Shown in pieces: positions 16,524-25,166 of a stretch of 64,000 nucleotides of DNA; the first letter of the stretch is position 1; each line of letters opens with the position of its first letter. This DNA is from Bacillus methanolicus. GTDB lineage: Bacteria; Bacillota; Bacilli; Bacillales; Cytobacillaceae. The notes beneath the pieces are model-generated. The model was not told the origin of the DNA, made no database searches, and saw nothing but the letters and a program-made list of their open reading frames with translations. The stretch lies in the NCBI RefSeq assembly GCF_008764295.1, contig NZ_VTQX01000014.1, positions 39,024 to 103,023 on the forward strand. The letters run 5' to 3'. The position numbers and the translations under genes are program-made.

Positions 16524-17213
16524 TTAAATTGGCCAATCATGCTCATAATAGTTCATATCCCAAAATAAGTATTCGTATTTGGATGTAATTTGGAAATGTT
16601 CCTCCAATAACGCAAGTTCACGCTCCGGCAGTCCTTCAGCTAGTTCATCCATAAGTTTAATCAACGATTTCGCACCTTCTCCAAAGGTTTCAGAATCATA
16701 TGTATCAATCCATTTTGCATATGGATTTGAGGAAATTCGCTCTCCATATTGTTTACGCAAAAGTTTCCCAATTTCCCAATAATCCCAAGCGCAAGGTAGT
16801 AAGCATGAAACGACTTCAGCCAACGTTCCGTTTTGTGCCACATTTAGCATGTAGCGTGTATAGGCGAGATTGATTGGCGTTGGCTTGGTAGCCTCCAACT
16901 CTTTGCGAGAGATGCCAAACTCAGCAGCGTATTGACGATGAAGTTCCATCTCAAAATGAAGGGTTTCATGTAATATTTTGGAAAAATGTTCCATCGTTTC
17001 CAGATCACGTGCTTTAGTTACGGCAGCAGCAAAAAGCTTCGCATAGTCGATTAAATACACATAGTCCTGTTTCATATAATGTGCGAATTTTTCACGAGGG
17101 AGTGTACCTTCTCCTAATTGCTGTACAAACGGATGACGATGACTCTTTTCCCATATTGGTTGCACGTTTTTAAAAAGTCGACCCGTGAATTTACTTGATT
17201 TCCTTATCTCCAC
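16524..17213 (-). CDS. tenA: Aminopyrimidine aminohydrolase / thiaminase II
   Basis: The 229-residue all-helical TenA protein hydrolyses 4-amino-5-aminomethyl-2-methylpyrimidine to HMP during thiamine salvage. The catalytic Cys lies in SCLLPCAWDYWEIG near residue 135, and TYDSETFGEGAKSL and the conserved acidic ends are present. GTG 17213 was chosen because AAAGGAGG lies 7-8 bases upstream; earlier in-frame ATGs sit inside the TPP riboswitch expression platform. It is the first gene after the tandem riboswitches, hence the most directly controlled. Confidence 0.94.
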   Translation of the reverse strand: MEIRKSSKFTGRLFKNVQPIWEKSHRHPFVQQLGEGTLPREKFAHYMKQDYVYLIDYAKLFAAAVTKARDLETMEHFSKILHETLHFEMELHRQYAAEFGISRKELEATKPTPINLAYTRYMLNVAQNGTLAEVVSCLLPCAWDYWEIGKLLRKQYGERISSNPYAKWIDTYDSETFGEGAKSLIKLMDELAEGLPERELALLEEHFQITSKYEYLFWDMNYYEHDWPI

Positions 17214-17262
17214 CTTATTTTCCTCCTTTGATAAGTAAGCTTTTGAGGATGCTTGTATATAA

Positions 17263-17298
17263 ATAAAAAAACCACTTTCCGAATTTTTCGGAAAGCGG
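17263..17298 (-). terminator. Intrinsic terminator of TPP riboswitch proximal to tenA
   Basis: On the reverse strand CCGCTTTCCGA and TCGGAAAGTGG form a strong stem followed by TTTTTTT, between the aptamer and the tenA ribosome site. TPP binding should favour this hairpin and stop transcription. Confidence 0.85.
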
Positions 17299-17326
17299 TA
17301 AGGCATGAGGGCATCATACGCCATTA

Positions 17327-17396
17327 CCTACTTCCCTACGCTAGTACGAACTAGATCAGGTTCAAAGGGTACGTCTCAGCCATAAGGCGCCCCTAG
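17327..17396 (-). ncRNA. TPP riboswitch aptamer, proximal copy
   Basis: Read on the reverse strand it contains all THI-box landmarks in order: CTAGGGGCGCC, GGCTGAGA, ACCCTTTGAACCTGATCTAG and GCGTAGGGAAG. It senses thiamine pyrophosphate and feeds into the terminator at 17263-17298. It is the second of two complete copies in the same leader. Confidence 0.95.
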
Positions 17397-17460
17397 CAGA
17401 AAATGAAATTATTCAGTTGAATTTTGTTCTATTAAGAAAAAGATTCATATATTTATATAC

Positions 17461-17487
17461 AAAAAACCTCCACAAAAGTGGAGGTTG
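17461..17487 (-). terminator. Intrinsic terminator of the distal TPP riboswitch
   Basis: On the reverse strand CCTCCAC-TTTT-GTGGAGG is followed by T6. It lies between the two aptamers, so transcription must pass two independent terminators to reach tenA. Confidence 0.88.
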
Positions 17488-17511
17488 CATCTCTAAATGA
17501 AACAACATTAC

Positions 17512-17600
17512 CACTTCCCTACGCCAGTTTTAACCGGATCAGGTTCAAAGGGTTTAGAACATCTTGTTCAATCTCAGTCCATAAAAAGACTCCCCTAGTG
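17512..17600 (-). ncRNA. TPP riboswitch aptamer, distal copy
   Basis: On the reverse strand it reads CTAGGGGAGTC, GGACTGAGA, an expanded variable arm containing AACAAGATGTT, CCCTTTGAACCTGATCCGG and GCGTAGGGAAG, again the complete THI box. The longer variable stem distinguishes it from the proximal copy, so the pair is not a recent exact duplication. Confidence 0.95.
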
Positions 17601-17621
17601 TTCATATAAAAGTTTATAATC

Positions 17622-17650
17622 ATATTAACACGGTTTCATACCCTGTTCAA
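17622..17650 (-). promoter_or_regulatory. Promoter of the thiamine operon
   Basis: On the reverse strand TTGAAC (forward 17645-17650) and TAATAT (17622-17627) have a 17-base spacer. The expected start falls just upstream of the distal TPP aptamer. Confidence 0.65.
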
Positions 17651-17689
17651 GTAGTGCACATAAATAAACGAAGAGGAGTGGACAAATTA

Positions 17690-18091
17690 ATGACAACAGG
17701 ATTGCTGCATCATCTTGAAATTTATGTTTCCAATCTAGCAAAATCAAAGGAATTTTGGAGTTGGCTTCTTGAAGAATTAGGATATCGTTCATTTCAAAAA
17801 TGGGACAAAGGTGAAAGTTGGAAGTTAGGGGATACATATCTCGTTTTTGTGCAAGCAGAGGAAAGGTTTTTGGAGCCCCCATATCATCGCTGCCGAGTTG
17901 GTTTAAACCATTTAGCTTTCCACGCAGATTCTCGTCAGCATGTAGACCATTTAACAAAGCGATTACGAGAAAGAGGTGTAAGTATACTTTATCCAGGTCA
18001 ACATCCATTTGCTGGTGGGGAAGATCATTACGCCGTTTATTTTGAGGATCCTGATAGAATTAAAGTTGAATTAGTTGCAACGATGCCATAA
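17690..18091 (+). CDS. VOC family protein (glyoxalase/dioxygenase fold)
   Basis: The 133-residue protein contains a single vicinal-oxygen-chelate domain. LHHLEIYVSNLAKSKEFWSW opens it, LNHLAFHADSRQHVDH supplies the central metal-type His, and YAVYFEDPDRIKVELV near the end carries the conserved Asp-Pro and C-terminal Glu. Such proteins act as lyases, dioxygenases or antibiotic-binding proteins; the specific reaction is unknown. ATG 17690 follows AAGAGGAGTGG; the in-frame ATG at 17654 has no ribosome site. It is divergent from the thiamine operon. Confidence 0.85.
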   Translation: MTTGLLHHLEIYVSNLAKSKEFWSWLLEELGYRSFQKWDKGESWKLGDTYLVFVQAEERFLEPPYHRCRVGLNHLAFHADSRQHVDHLTKRLRERGVSILYPGQHPFAGGEDHYAVYFEDPDRIKVELVATMP

Positions 18092-18140
18092 CTTTAGTTA
18101 AAATCGCTATTTACGGTAGAAGCAATGAATGAACGAAAAG

Positions 18141-18172
18141 GCGCCAAATCCTCTTGTTTAAGGCTTTGGCGC
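18141..18172 (+). terminator. Hairpin after the VOC gene
   Basis: GCGCCAAA pairs with TTTGGCGC around a 16-base loop, about 50 bases past the VOC stop. The downstream U-run is weak (CTATTGTTCTTG). Confidence 0.5.
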
Positions 18173-18391
18173 TATTGTTCTTGTTGAAATTGATCGACAT
18201 CGTAGTTGTGTATAACTCTTTTAATGAGTGAATCTACATCTAGCTCCGGTGCTTAGACCTATTAAATTTCCCATTCCATCTGTACGATCAGTCAACCTAC
18301 GTTGCTAGCCCCGTAAGTTTCCTATTTCTCTTACCTGAATGGTCCAATTTATACGGACCTGAACAAAGCGCATGTGCTTTTGTTCTGATAA
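18173..18391. other. Non-coding gap with hairpins before ald
   Basis: No convincing gene lies here. GGTCC-N-GGACC type pairing is visible near 18340-18358, and GAACAAAGCGCATGTGCTTTTGTTC at 18361-18385 is a near-perfect palindrome immediately beyond the ald stop codon, probably the ald terminator or 3' end on the reverse strand. Confidence 0.45.
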
Positions 18392-19522
18392 TTAAATCGT
18401 CTCAAGAATTTTTTTTAAAGCATGATCAGCGTCTACATAATCATAACCGAGATCTTTTGCAACTGCTTCATAAGTAATGGCACCAGCAGCAACATTAACG
18501 CCACATTTTAAAGCATGATTTTCTGAAATTGCTTTGTGTATCCCTTTATTGGCAATTTGCAAAGCATACGGGACAGTAACATTCGTTAGACCAATTGTAG
18601 ACGTTCTTGGAACAGCACCAGGCATATTAGCAACAGCATAATGGACAACACCATGTTTCAAGTAAGTTGGAGCATCATGTGTAGTAATGCGATCCACGGT
18701 TTCAAAAATACCACCTTGATCGATTGCGACATCAACTACAACTGAGCCAGGTTTCATTGATTCAATCATTTCTTCTGTAACTAATTTTGGTGCTTTTGCA
18801 CCTGGAATTAATACGGCACCAATTACTAAATCAGACTCGCGCACTGATTGGGCAATACTAAGTGGATTGGACATCAATGTTTGAATATCGTTTCCAAATA
18901 AATCATCTAATTGTCGGAGACGGTGGGGACTTAAGTCAATAATTGTCACTTCGGCACCTAAACCAATAGCAAGCTTGGCTGCATTCGTACCTACTACACC
19001 ACCACCGATGATCGTGACCTTGCCACGCTTGACACCAGGAATACCAGAAAGCAAAATCCCTTGACCGCCATTAGATTTTTGTAAAAATTGCGCTCCAATT
19101 TGCGCTGACATACGGCCAGCTACTTCACTCATTGGTGTCAATAGGGGCAAGGTGCGATTAACTTCCACTGTTTCGTAAGCAATAGCTGTAACACCATTAT
19201 CAACCAACGCTTTTGCCAGTTCTGGTTCAGCAGCTAAATGTAAATAAGTAAAGAGAATTAAACCTTGACGAAAATAGCCATATTCCGATGGGAGAGGTTC
19301 TTTTACCTTCATAACCATTTCGGCCGCCCATGCTTTATCAGGTGTTGATACGATTTCAGCACCTGCTTCGATATAAGCTTTATCTGTAAAACCACTTCCG
19401 GCTCCAGCTTCTGTTTCAATTAAAACACGATGACCTGCTTTCACTAGAGCAATAACACCAGCAGGCGTCATCGCCACTCGATTTTCGTTATTTTTAATTT
19501 CTTTTGGCACACCAATTAACAT
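18392..19522 (-). CDS. ald: Alanine dehydrogenase
   Basis: The 376-residue enzyme interconverts L-alanine and pyruvate plus ammonia with NAD. Recognisable blocks are [17 protein letters not shown] at the N-terminus, [11 protein letters not shown] with the catalytic Lys, [12 protein letters not shown] with the catalytic His, and the NAD-binding motif [21 protein letters not shown] near residue 168. [17 protein letters not shown] is also conserved. In Bacillus it supports growth on alanine and normal sporulation. Its adjacent regulator gene lies upstream on the same strand. Confidence 0.96.
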   Translation of the reverse strand: MLIGVPKEIKNNENRVAMTPAGVIALVKAGHRVLIETEAGAGSGFTDKAYIEAGAEIVSTPDKAWAAEMVMKVKEPLPSEYGYFRQGLILFTYLHLAAEPELAKALVDNGVTAIAYETVEVNRTLPLLTPMSEVAGRMSAQIGAQFLQKSNGGQGILLSGIPGVKRGKVTIIGGGVVGTNAAKLAIGLGAEVTIIDLSPHRLRQLDDLFGNDIQTLMSNPLSIAQSVRESDLVIGAVLIPGAKAPKLVTEEMIESMKPGSVVVDVAIDQGGIFETVDRITTHDAPTYLKHGVVHYAVANMPGAVPRTSTIGLTNVTVPYALQIANKGIHKAISENHALKCGVNVAAGAITYEAVAKDLGYDYVDADHALKKILETI

Positions 19523-19611
19523 TTAAAATCCCCCTTATAAATGTTGACCTAAAATTCTATTTTAATTATAATTTTTTGAAAATATTTTGAACATTGTCGA
19601 AAGATTAAAAA

Positions 19612-19655
19612 AAGAAAAGGAGCATTTGTGAAATTTCACAAATGCTCCTTTTCTT
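19612..19655 (-). terminator. Terminator overlapping the end of the PucR-type regulator gene
   Basis: AAGAAAAGGAGCATTTGTGA and its mirror form a long, perfect stem of about 20 bp followed on the reverse strand by a T-rich run. The left half of the hairpin is made from the regulator's last codons (EKEHL and stop). Confidence 0.85.
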
Positions 19656-20889
19656 GAAGACGCTCAAGTTTTAAATCAATAAATAACGCTACTTTTTGAT
19701 GGGGATCACGCAAATTTATTGCTCCTATTTCTGCGATTCGCTTTAATCGGTAACTTAATGTATTTAAATGGATATGTAATGCTTTAGCAGCTTCGTTCAT
19801 GTTACTATCAAAAATCAAATACGTCTCCAACGTATGGAGAAGTTGGGTATGATGCTTTAAATCATATTGTTTAAGCCTTTTTAATGAAAGATTTTCGTAA
19901 TGCTCCAATCTATTTTTTTCAAAGATTAAATCTAAATATCGATAAATCCCCAGTTCTTGATAATTGATCAATTGTGCAGCTAGATCGGGAAACTTCTTTT
20001 GGCATTGAAGAACGAAAAGAGCTTCTTGATAACTCCTTTCAATATCAGTATAATCTTGAGAAATTGTTCCACACCCACCATTGATTGAGTTTATACTAAA
20101 CCGCTTACACATATGGGCGATAAACTCCGTGATAAATGCTTTCAAATCCCTCTCAGTATATTTATCCTCGTTTGGGGCTGTGAGTAAAATAACTTCTTTT
20201 TCATCAAAAACACGAAAAATGATTTTCAATTGTTGTGTCGTTGAAAGAAGATAGAAAATTTGTTGCTGATTTTCTTTAGAAATTTCTTCTTGAAATTGAA
20301 AGACAACAACAGAAAAGATTGCAGGAGGCAAAAGTTGAAATTCCGCAAATTTTTCACGAATTTCTTTTTTGGAGCGTATATTCCCTGTTAATAGCTTCCA
20401 AAAAAACTCATTAATTCCTTCATCTGATTCTTTTTGCAAACCTTGAAGTTGGAGTAAATGATTCTTCACTGCTTGAGCTGCTTGTTTAAAAAGGGGAAAA
20501 GATTGATCAGACAACTTTCTTTCAACCTCCAACGCCCAAATATAACCAAGTACCTCGTTATTTTTTCGAATTGCAATCGCGATTCGATCTCCGAGACCAA
20601 CTTCTTTAATTTGAGCAATTCGCACAGGTTCATCAGTACGATTAATTTTCGGTAATATATGATTCTTCCACAAGCTGTTAATCACTTTTTCAGGAACACG
20701 CCGTCCTATAATCGTCTGAATTCTCGCTTGATCGGTTTCTTCATTATGCTGACTATAAGCAAGAAGACGATGATTGGCATCCTCGATTGTAACAGGACAA
20801 TGAAAAACTTCACTTATGCGATCAACCAAGCTTTCTAATGTCTTAAAATTCCCTTTAAACGGATTATCATTTTTACTGTAAAGATCCAT
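19636..20889 (-). CDS. adeR: PucR family transcriptional regulator of alanine dehydrogenase
   Basis: The 417-residue protein has the PucR/CdaR architecture: an N-terminal sensory region (VDRISEVFHCPVTIEDANHR), a central GGDEF-like linker and a C-terminal PucR helix-turn-helix (MNEAAKALHIHLNTLSYRLK near residues 360-379). In B. subtilis AdeR activates ald and sits next to it; the same neighbourhood here supports that role. It is oriented like ald and separated from it by a strong terminator, so each has its own promoter. The gene symbol rests on family and context rather than on alignment. Confidence 0.82.
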   Translation of the reverse strand: MDLYSKNDNPFKGNFKTLESLVDRISEVFHCPVTIEDANHRLLAYSQHNEETDQARIQTIIGRRVPEKVINSLWKNHILPKINRTDEPVRIAQIKEVGLGDRIAIAIRKNNEVLGYIWALEVERKLSDQSFPLFKQAAQAVKNHLLQLQGLQKESDEGINEFFWKLLTGNIRSKKEIREKFAEFQLLPPAIFSVVVFQFQEEISKENQQQIFYLLSTTQQLKIIFRVFDEKEVILLTAPNEDKYTERDLKAFITEFIAHMCKRFSINSINGGCGTISQDYTDIERSYQEALFVLQCQKKFPDLAAQLINYQELGIYRYLDLIFEKNRLEHYENLSLKRLKQYDLKHHTQLLHTLETYLIFDSNMNEAAKALHIHLNTLSYRLKRIAEIGAINLRDPHQKVALFIDLKLERLQEKEHL

Positions 20890-21316
20890 CGTATCCGTTC
20901 TCCTTATAAACTGAAATATGTATAATCATAGCTTACGTTTTAGGGACTTGTATATGTAAATTGCAGAAATTTTTGCGAATAAAAATAGGGGAAATTAATC
21001 GTGCAAGTAAGGTTTGCTACATTTGTGAAAAATCAAGCTCAATATCAATCATTATGGAGCACATCAAGCTCTTTTTATTTGGTTTTCTTAAACTAAATTT
21101 TTGGCTTATGTCGTGCGAAAACAAAAGTTTCACACTCCTTTCAATTATAATGAAAGATTAGAGAAAAATGAGGGGAAAACAACATTGACATAAAATAAAG
21201 TCTTTACTTTAGAGCATTTATGCCGAAAACATGGAGTTAGTATTTAATAGTTTTATAGATTTTCTCTGTATTTTCAAAAGAAATCCCAAAAGATAATATT
21301 TTTAAAAATAAAAGTA
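20890..21316. other. Intergenic leader between adeR and the gmu operon
   Basis: No gene is supported. The stretch is AT-rich; GGAGC-ACATCAA-GCTC followed by TTTTTATTT near 21055-21080 is a weak terminator-like hairpin, and TTGACA at 21185-21190 could be a -35 box. Confidence 0.4.
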
Positions 21317-21344
21317 TAGACATTTAATAAAATAAGTATATAAT
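21317..21344 (+). promoter_or_regulatory. Promoter of the gmu-like operon
   Basis: TAGACA at 21317-21322 and a perfect TATAAT at 21339-21344 are separated by 16 bases. The predicted start overlaps a cre box at 21351. Confidence 0.7.
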
Positions 21345-21350
21345 TAATTT

Positions 21351-21377
21351 TGTAAACGATTCAAGAAAGCGCTTTTT
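21351..21377. promoter_or_regulatory. Two adjacent cre-like boxes over the gmu transcription start
   Basis: TGTAAACGATTCAA (21351-21364) and AGAAAGCGCTTTTT (21364-21377) both resemble the CcpA catabolite-response consensus and lie back to back at and after the predicted +1 site. Repression by CcpA is expected. Confidence 0.6.
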
Positions 21378-21421
21378 TTGATTATTTATCCAATATTTCA
21401 TAATAAAGGAGTTTGATTGAG

Positions 21422-21724
21422 ATGAAAAAAATCTTATTAGCCTGTAGTTCTGGAATGTCAACAAGCCTTTTAGTGACGAAAATGGAAGAGTACGCGGCAT
21501 CGATCGGTGATGAAGTAAAAATTTGGGCAGTAGGCCAGGATCAAGCAAAAAAAGAATTCGCCAATGCTGATGTTGTTTTAATCGGACCACAAATGAGTTT
21601 TTTAAAGGGAGAATTCCAGAAAGACGCAGAACAATACGGAATTAAAGTGGAAGTTATCGACATGATGGCCTACGGAATGGCCGATGGTAAAAAAGCGTAT
21701 GAACAAGCACTTTCACTAATGTAA
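21422..21724 (+). CDS. gmuB: PTS lactose/cellobiose-type IIB component (GmuB-like)
   Basis: The 100-residue IIB domain begins KKILLACSSGMSTSLLVTKM, with Cys8 as the phosphorylated residue. It passes phosphate from IIA to the incoming beta-linked disaccharide. ATG 21422 is preferred; a TTG at 21413 is closer to the AAAGGAG site but adds three non-family residues. It is first in an operon whose order IIB-IIA-IIC-glycosidase-GntR-ROK kinase-mannose isomerase matches the B. subtilis gmuBACDREF glucomannan operon. Confidence 0.88.
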   Translation: MKKILLACSSGMSTSLLVTKMEEYAASIGDEVKIWAVGQDQAKKEFANADVVLIGPQMSFLKGEFQKDAEQYGIKVEVIDMMAYGMADGKKAYEQALSLM

Positions 21725-21737
21725 TGGAGGAATGGTC

Positions 21738-22070
21738 GTGGATAACCTCAATTTAGAAGAGCTATCAGCAGAACAAGTCAATTTTATGCTTATTCTTCAT
21801 AGCGGAAATGCAAGGAGCAAAGTAATTCAAGCATTGCGCGAATATAAAGAAGGAAGAGTAACAGAAGCTGATCATTTGCTGATTGAAGCTGAAGAAGATT
21901 TAAAAGTCGCCCATCAAATTCACTTTAAGATGGTTCAGCAAGAAGCTTCAGGGACAAAAGTCGAGTTTGCATTATTACTTATGCACGCAGAAGATCATTT
22001 AATGTCAACATTATCAATGAAAGAGCTAGTAAAGGAAATGCTAGACCTCTTTAAACAAAAAAAATTATAA
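21738..22070 (+). CDS. gmuA: PTS lactose/cellobiose-type IIA component (GmuA-like)
   Basis: The 110-residue helical IIA protein has the phosphorylatable His83 in the MHAEDHLM motif and the metal-binding Asp86 that holds the IIA trimer together. It receives phosphate from HPr. GTG 21738 is taken as start because TGGAGG ends 7 bases upstream; ATG 21732 is only 1 base from it. It lies 13 bases after gmuB. Confidence 0.9.
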   Translation: MDNLNLEELSAEQVNFMLILHSGNARSKVIQALREYKEGRVTEADHLLIEAEEDLKVAHQIHFKMVQQEASGTKVEFALLLMHAEDHLMSTLSMKELVKEMLDLFKQKKL

Positions 22071-22085
22071 AGGGAGGAAGCGGCG

Positions 22086-23378
22086 ATGTTTGAGAAACTA
22101 AGTAAATATCTTATTCCAATCGCTGGAAAATTAAATAATAATCGCTTTTTATCAGTGTTGCGCGACGCATTTATGTTAGCGTTCCCATTAACGATTTTCG
22201 GTTCCATTTTTGTCGTATTAACAAATCTACCATTCTTAGAAAAAATTATGAGTGCTGGAGCTCTAGCAAATTTTAAGGACATGTTTGGAATCGCTTCCTC
22301 AGCAACGATGGGGATTATGTCCGTCTTTGTTGTATTCGGCATCGGATATTACTTGTCGAAAAGCTATGAGGTTGAAGCAATTTTCGGAGGAGCGATTTCA
22401 CTTGTTTCCTTTCTATTATTAACTCCATTTATTGTAACACTTGAGGGTGGGGAGGTTGTGTCAGGTGTGATTCCGCTCGATCGCTTAGGTGCAAAAGGCA
22501 TGTTCCTCGGCATGATTACAGCATTTCTTGCCACGGAAATCTATCGACGTATCGTTCAAAAAAATATAACGATAAAAATGCCTCCTGGGGTTCCACCAGC
22601 AGTAGCTAAATCATTTGCAGCGTTAATTCCTGCAATCATAACATTAACTGTTTTTTTGATGATTAACGTATTGGTAACACAATTGTTTAACACAAATTTG
22701 CATGATATTATCTATAACGCTATTCAAGCACCGTTGGTAGGATTAGGAAGTGGAATAGTTCCAACACTAGTAGCTGTATTCTTTATTCAAATCTTCTGGT
22801 TTTTTGGTTTACATGGACAAATCATTATTAACTCTGTGATGGATCCAATTTGGAACACTTTAATGATAGAAAACTATGAAGCTTATCAAGCAGGTGCAGC
22901 GTTACCGCATATTATTTCCAAACCTTTTATGGAAATTTATACAGTTGGAATGGGCGGTACTGGTATGACGCTTGTGGTTGTTTTTGCAATGCTTGCTTTC
23001 ATGAAGAGCAGACAATTAAAACAAGTGGGTAAGCTTGCGGTTGGTCCAGGTCTCTTCAATGTTAATGAACCTGTTATCTTTGGATTACCAATTGTCATGA
23101 ACCCAATTGTCATTGTTCCTTGGATTATAGCACCAATGGTTGTTACACTCGTTTCTTACTTTGCTATGTCAATTGGTTTAGTACCACCACCAACAGGGGT
23201 TGCCATACCTTGGACAGTACCATTCTTCATCAACGGGATCATGGCAACTAACTCTTTAGCGGGAGGAATTTTGCAGCTCGTAAACATGGTGATTGTTGGG
23301 CTAATTTGGTTCCCATTTTTAAAAACTTTAGATAAAACCAATTTAATAAAAGAAAAAGAAGCAGAAAAAGCTGCTTGA
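22086..23378 (+). CDS. gmuC: PTS cellobiose-family IIC permease (GmuC-like)
   Basis: The 430-residue membrane permease has about ten hydrophobic segments. Family motifs include AFMLAFPLTIFGSIF near residues 28-42, FWFFGLHGQIIINSVMDP, and FNVNEPVIFGLPIVMNPI near 335, which carries the conserved NEP sugar-binding Glu. It imports and phosphorylates beta-linked disaccharides, here presumably mannobiose, cellobiose or glucomannan fragments. ATG 22086 follows GGGAGGAAG. Confidence 0.93.
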   Translation: MFEKLSKYLIPIAGKLNNNRFLSVLRDAFMLAFPLTIFGSIFVVLTNLPFLEKIMSAGALANFKDMFGIASSATMGIMSVFVVFGIGYYLSKSYEVEAIFGGAISLVSFLLLTPFIVTLEGGEVVSGVIPLDRLGAKGMFLGMITAFLATEIYRRIVQKNITIKMPPGVPPAVAKSFAALIPAIITLTVFLMINVLVTQLFNTNLHDIIYNAIQAPLVGLGSGIVPTLVAVFFIQIFWFFGLHGQIIINSVMDPIWNTLMIENYEAYQAGAALPHIISKPFMEIYTVGMGGTGMTLVVVFAMLAFMKSRQLKQVGKLAVGPGLFNVNEPVIFGLPIVMNPIVIVPWIIAPMVVTLVSYFAMSIGLVPPPTGVAIPWTVPFFINGIMATNSLAGGILQLVNMVIVGLIWFPFLKTLDKTNLIKEKEAEKAA

Positions 23379-23454
23379 AAATTTTAAAGCGAGTAGAAAC
23401 TTTGAACAAATAAATACCCTGTTCAAAATATCGATAAAAAAGGAGACTGCAGTG

Positions 23455-24858
23455 ATGACTAACATGAATGAGATAAAATATCGTTTCCCAGACGGGTTTT
23501 GGTGGGGATCTGCCGCATCTGGACCACAAACGGAAGGGGCCGCTGCGGTGGATGGCAAAGGAAAGAATATTTGGGATCACTGGTATGAAATTGAGCCAAA
23601 TCGTTTTTTTGATGGGGTAGGACCCGACAAAACATCGCAATTTTACTACAAGTATAAAGATGATATCCTCCTGATGAAAGAAAGCGGCCATAATTCTTTT
23701 CGAATGTCGATCCAGTGGTCACGTCTTATTCCTGAAGGAAGAGGCAAGGTCAATCAAAAAGCAGTTGAATTTTACAATAATGTCATAAATGAAATGATTG
23801 CTCACGGAATCGAACCATTCGTTAATCTCTTTCACTTCGATATGCCATTGAAGTTGCAAGAAATTGGAGGCTGGATAAATCGCGAGACTGTTGATGCCTA
23901 TGTGAAATATGCACAAACATGCTTTGAGCTCTTCGGTGATCGAGTGAAATTTTGGTTCACCCATAATGAACCGATTGTACCAGTTGAAGGTGGGTATTTA
24001 TACGATTTCCATTACCCTAATGAAGTTGATTTCGGCAAAGCCGTTCAAGTTGCCTTCCATTCGATACTTGCAAGTGCTAAAGCGATTCAAGCTTATAGAA
24101 GTGTGAAACATGATGGAAAAATTGGGATCATTCTTAATTTGACTCCTTCATATCCAAGAAGCCAAAACCCTGCAGATTTGCAAGCAGCGAAAATTGCTGA
24201 CGCCTTCTTTAATCGCTCATTTTTGGATCCATCTGTAAAGGGAGAATTCCCACCGGAATTGATACAAATTCTCAAAGAAGAAGGTTTTTTACCGCATATT
24301 AAGAGCGGTGATTTAGAAGTTATTAAAGAAAACACTGTCGATCTGCTTGGTGTCAATTATTATCAGCCAAGAAGGGTAAAAGCGAAGGAAAACTTGCCGA
24401 ATCCTAGTGCTCCTTTTATGCCTGAGCGATTCTTTGATCATTACGTGATGCCCGGTCGCAAAATGAATCCTCATCGGGGCTGGGAAATCTATGAAAAAGG
24501 GATTTATGATATTTTAACAAATTTAAGAGAGAACTACGGCAATATCGAGTGCTTTATATCAGAAAATGGAATGGGTGTTGAAGGTGAAGAAAAATTCCGT
24601 GACCAAAATGGAATAATTCAAGATGATTATCGCATTAAATTTATTCAAGAACATCTCAAATGGGTTCATAAAGCGTTAGAAGAGGGAGCGAACGTGAGAG
24701 GCTATCATTTGTGGACTTTTATGGATAATTGGTCATGGACAAACGCTTATAAAAATCGATACGGCCTAGTGTCAGTGAATTTACACAAAGATGGTGAAAG
24801 AACAATTAAAAAGAGCGGTCAATGGTTTAGAAGCATTTCAGAACATAATGGTTTTTAA
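23455..24858 (+). CDS. gmuD: Glycoside hydrolase family 1, 6-phospho-beta-glycosidase (GmuD-like)
   Basis: The 467-residue family 1 enzyme hydrolyses the 6-phosphorylated disaccharide delivered by the PTS. The acid/base Glu172 lies in THNEP and the nucleophile Glu370 in ISENGMG. The N-terminal block FWWGSAASGPQTEGA and C-terminal LWTFMDNWSWTNAYKNRYG are typical, the latter with residues usually involved in phosphate recognition. In B. subtilis GmuD has phospho-beta-mannosidase/glucosidase activity. ATG 23455 follows AAGGAG. A terminator comes directly after it. Confidence 0.92.
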   Translation: MTNMNEIKYRFPDGFWWGSAASGPQTEGAAAVDGKGKNIWDHWYEIEPNRFFDGVGPDKTSQFYYKYKDDILLMKESGHNSFRMSIQWSRLIPEGRGKVNQKAVEFYNNVINEMIAHGIEPFVNLFHFDMPLKLQEIGGWINRETVDAYVKYAQTCFELFGDRVKFWFTHNEPIVPVEGGYLYDFHYPNEVDFGKAVQVAFHSILASAKAIQAYRSVKHDGKIGIILNLTPSYPRSQNPADLQAAKIADAFFNRSFLDPSVKGEFPPELIQILKEEGFLPHIKSGDLEVIKENTVDLLGVNYYQPRRVKAKENLPNPSAPFMPERFFDHYVMPGRKMNPHRGWEIYEKGIYDILTNLRENYGNIECFISENGMGVEGEEKFRDQNGIIQDDYRIKFIQEHLKWVHKALEEGANVRGYHLWTFMDNWSWTNAYKNRYGLVSVNLHKDGERTIKKSGQWFRSISEHNGF

Positions 24859-24884
24859 AGATGGTCGTTTTGACCATCTTTTTT
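24857..24884 (+). terminator. Terminator after gmuD
   Basis: AAAGATGGTC-GTTTT-GACCATCTTT followed by TTT forms a 10-bp stem beginning at the gmuD stop codon. It separates the transport/hydrolysis genes from the regulator and kinase genes and may reduce read-through. Confidence 0.85.
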
Positions 24885-25166
24885 CAACGAAAAGGAAAAT
24901 TGGAAAACAATCAACCATTTTTGATAACTTGATGTATGATAGAGTAGAAAGCGCATTTTTAGGCGTAAGACGTTATTTTTTGAAATTAAACCTTATAGAA
25001 AAGCTGTGTGTGCTAAAGACCATCGTTGCTCGTTTTCGCTGAGGAAATGTTCTTGGTTAAGAAGTAGTGGGAAGCTATCCTAATAAATGAAATGAAGCAT
25101 ACTCAAAACGATCCCATATGGCACAGCTACTAGAAAAAGAAATTATGAATAAGGTGGAGACCGGTG
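24885..25166. other. Intergenic gap between gmuD and the GntR gene
   Basis: AT-rich sequence with no supported gene. A separate promoter for the regulator is likely here but I cannot pinpoint it. Confidence 0.4.

Noticed and set aside
20961..21161. 66-codon frame between adeR and the gmu operon
   Set aside because: No ribosome site and no family features; the region behaves as an AT-rich leader.
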